Source: Acidilobaceae archaeon (GTDB lineage: Archaea; Thermoproteota; Thermoprotei_A; Sulfolobales; Acidilobaceae). From it: a stretch of 41,091 nt of DNA. Below the pieces are notes generated by a model. That model was not told where the DNA came from, did not search any database, and worked only from the letters and a program-made list of their open reading frames with translations. Within the stretch, counting starts at the first letter, position 1; every line of letters begins with the position of its first letter. This document shows, in pieces, positions 40,432 to 41,091 of this stretch. The DNA is taken from assembly GCA_026985385.1 (NCBI GenBank), contig JALSQM010000062.1, forward strand, positions 1 through 41,091, read 5' to 3'. Position numbers and translations under genes: made by a program.

Positions 40432-40644
40432 TTGACCGTAGACAAAGCGGAGCTTTTATACAGGGAGCTACGTGAGTTAAGGACTATACTAGAACGTATC
40501 GAGGCCCTATTAGAAGAGCGACTTATCGGCATCGAAGAACCCTTGCCAGACGAGGCTGAAGCAATAAGAGAGTACGAAGATGAGAAAACGAAGGGAAAAG
40601 TAGAGCTTGTTGATTTAGAGGACGTCCTTAGGGAGCTAAAATGA
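40432..40644 (+). CDS. RelB-like antitoxin
   Basis: A 70-residue acidic, mostly helical protein: a long N-terminal helix DKAELLYRELRELRTILERIEALLEERL, then an acidic linker and a C-terminal VELVDLEDVLRELK that would wrap the toxin. Size, charge, and the 4-nt overlap with a RelE gene support the call; sequence identity to known RelB is low. Start TTG 40432 behind GAGGAGGGAG. Confidence 0.8.
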   Translation: MTVDKAELLYRELRELRTILERIEALLEERLIGIEEPLPDEAEAIREYEDEKTKGKVELVDLEDVLRELK

Positions 40645-40907
40645 CGAGATATAACATCAATCTTACTAAAAAGGCTTTAAAGCAACTCAGCGAGCTTGAC
40701 GAGCCACTTAAAGGTAGGATTCTTGAAGCCCTAGTTATTCTGCGAGACTATGGCTTTTCCGGAAGACTTGACATTAAGAAACTACGTGGTTACAGGAATC
40801 ACTACAGGATTCGTATAGGCGAGTATAGAGTTCTGTTTGAACTAGAAAAACCTAACAAAATAATAGTATATGCAATACTTCCTAGAAAGAAGGCTTATAA
40901 GAGATAA
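40641..40907 (+). CDS. relE: RelE/ParE superfamily toxin (mRNA interferase)
   Basis: An 88-residue basic protein with the RelE plan: YNINLTKKALKQLSELDEPLKGRILEAL (helical hairpin, about 4-31), DIKKLRGYRNHYRIRIGEYRVLFELE (the central strands with conserved Arg residues, about 44-69) and IIVYAILPRKKAYKR at the C-terminus. Archaeal RelE cuts mRNA in the ribosomal A site. ATG overlaps the antitoxin stop by 4 nt. Confidence 0.9.
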   Translation: MTRYNINLTKKALKQLSELDEPLKGRILEALVILRDYGFSGRLDIKKLRGYRNHYRIRIGEYRVLFELEKPNKIIVYAILPRKKAYKR

Positions 40908-40937
40908 GATATGGTTCTCGTTGTGAAACCGTCGCTT

Positions 40938-41009
40938 CATGCATATCTGATGGTAAATGATATCACTTTAGATATCATTGTTGCTATTACTTTTAGAGTA
41001 CATGCATAT
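40938..41009. repeat. Inverted and direct repeats at the distal end of the element
   Basis: AATGATATC (40956-40964) and GATATCATT (40971-40979) form a perfect 9-bp inverted repeat around ACTTTA. It is flanked by two direct copies of CATGCATAT (40938-40946 and 41001-41009). The layout, 33-100 bp from the att repeat, recalls arm-type sites for an integrase or excisionase. A relBE terminator hairpin is the alternative. Confidence 0.5.
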
Positions 41010-41041
41010 AGCTAGTATGAACTCTTGTATATCTTTGCGTT

Positions 41042-41083
41042 CTCACACGGCGGAGGTCCGGGGTTCAAATCCCCGCGGGCCCA
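41042..41083 (+). repeat. Attachment-site repeat, distal copy (displaced tRNA-Val 3' half)
   Basis: Exact 42-bp copy of 40289-40330. It is a partial tRNA sequence lacking acceptor 5' strand, D-arm and 5' anticodon stem, so it is not a functional gene. It is followed by TCA, whereas the proximal copy is followed by CCA. Confidence 0.9.
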
Positions 41084-41091
41084 TCACCTAA

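Larger units (their letters stand above)
40334..41083. mobile_element. Very small tRNA-Val-integrated element (or relic) carrying relBE
   Basis: The unit bounded by the 42-bp repeats is 753 bp, repeat to repeat. It holds only a relBE pair and ~135 bp of AT-rich DNA with an inverted repeat and a direct repeat. Its base composition is markedly more AT-rich than the genes to the left. No integrase gene fits inside. It may be a non-autonomous element mobilised in trans, a deletion relic, or the first unit of a tandem array that continues beyond the window. Confidence 0.7.

Noticed and set aside
41042..41083. A second tRNA-Val gene
   Set aside because: Only the 3' half is present; the sequence before 41042 cannot form an acceptor 5' strand, D-arm or anticodon stem.

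Overview
The window reads as chromosomal DNA of a hyperthermophilic crenarchaeon, most likely from or near the Desulfurococcales. Visible support: ribosomal protein S26e, an A-type ATP synthase subunit D, an archaeal WtpABC-type tungstate/molybdate transporter, class III (type IV pilin) signal peptides, AGG/AGA arginine and ATA isoleucine codons, many GTG/TTG starts, GGTGAT-type ribosome binding sites, TATA boxes, and very tight gene packing. The species cannot be fixed from sequence alone.

Layout. 0-3.5 kb: the end of a coiled-coil/nuclease protein, an unknown gene, an FAH-family enzyme, a small membrane protein and atpD. 3.5-8.4 kb: a lower-GC block with a DUF917 protein, a hydantoinase/oxoprolinase-type ATPase, an NCS1 permease and a small membrane protein, probably for uptake and breakdown of a cyclic amide or nucleobase-like compound. 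8.6-10.1 kb: conserved unknowns and S26e. 10.2-14.1 kb: two pilin-like secreted proteins around a Fur-fold regulator. 14.1-18.2 kb: an ABC-class ATPase, an MFS transporter and a MurG-like glycosyltransferase. 18.4-19.0 kb: a DUF433/DUF5615 toxin-antitoxin pair. 19.4-23.7 kb: a free-standing DnaQ/PolB-like exonuclease and a ModE-like regulator with wtpABC. 23.7-26.4 kb: one membrane protein joining an external polysaccharide deacetylase to a cytosolic GT2 synthase. 26.4-29.5 kb: an ACT-domain regulator divergent from a polar amino acid ABC importer, with a perfect 16-bp palindrome between them. 29.5-34.1 kb: a complete Liv-type ABC importer, again lower in GC. 34.2-38.2 kb: histidine degradation genes hutU-hutG-hutI. 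38.4-40.2 kb: an acylaminoacyl-peptidase-like S9 enzyme. 40.25-41.09 kb: tRNA-Val(CAC), then a 753-bp unit that carries relBE and ends in an exact 42-bp copy of the tRNA 3' half.

How it fits together. The second half looks like a peptide and amino acid fermenter's toolkit: a peptidase, two amino acid importers, an amino-acid-type sensor and the last three steps of histidine degradation to glutamate (the first enzyme, hutH, is not in the window). Tungstate uptake suits the tungsten-dependent aldehyde oxidoreductases such organisms use, although none is seen here. The strongest candidate for something undescribed is the integrase-free relBE unit in the tRNA gene. Next come the ACT regulator with its operator, and the deacetylase-GT2 fusion.
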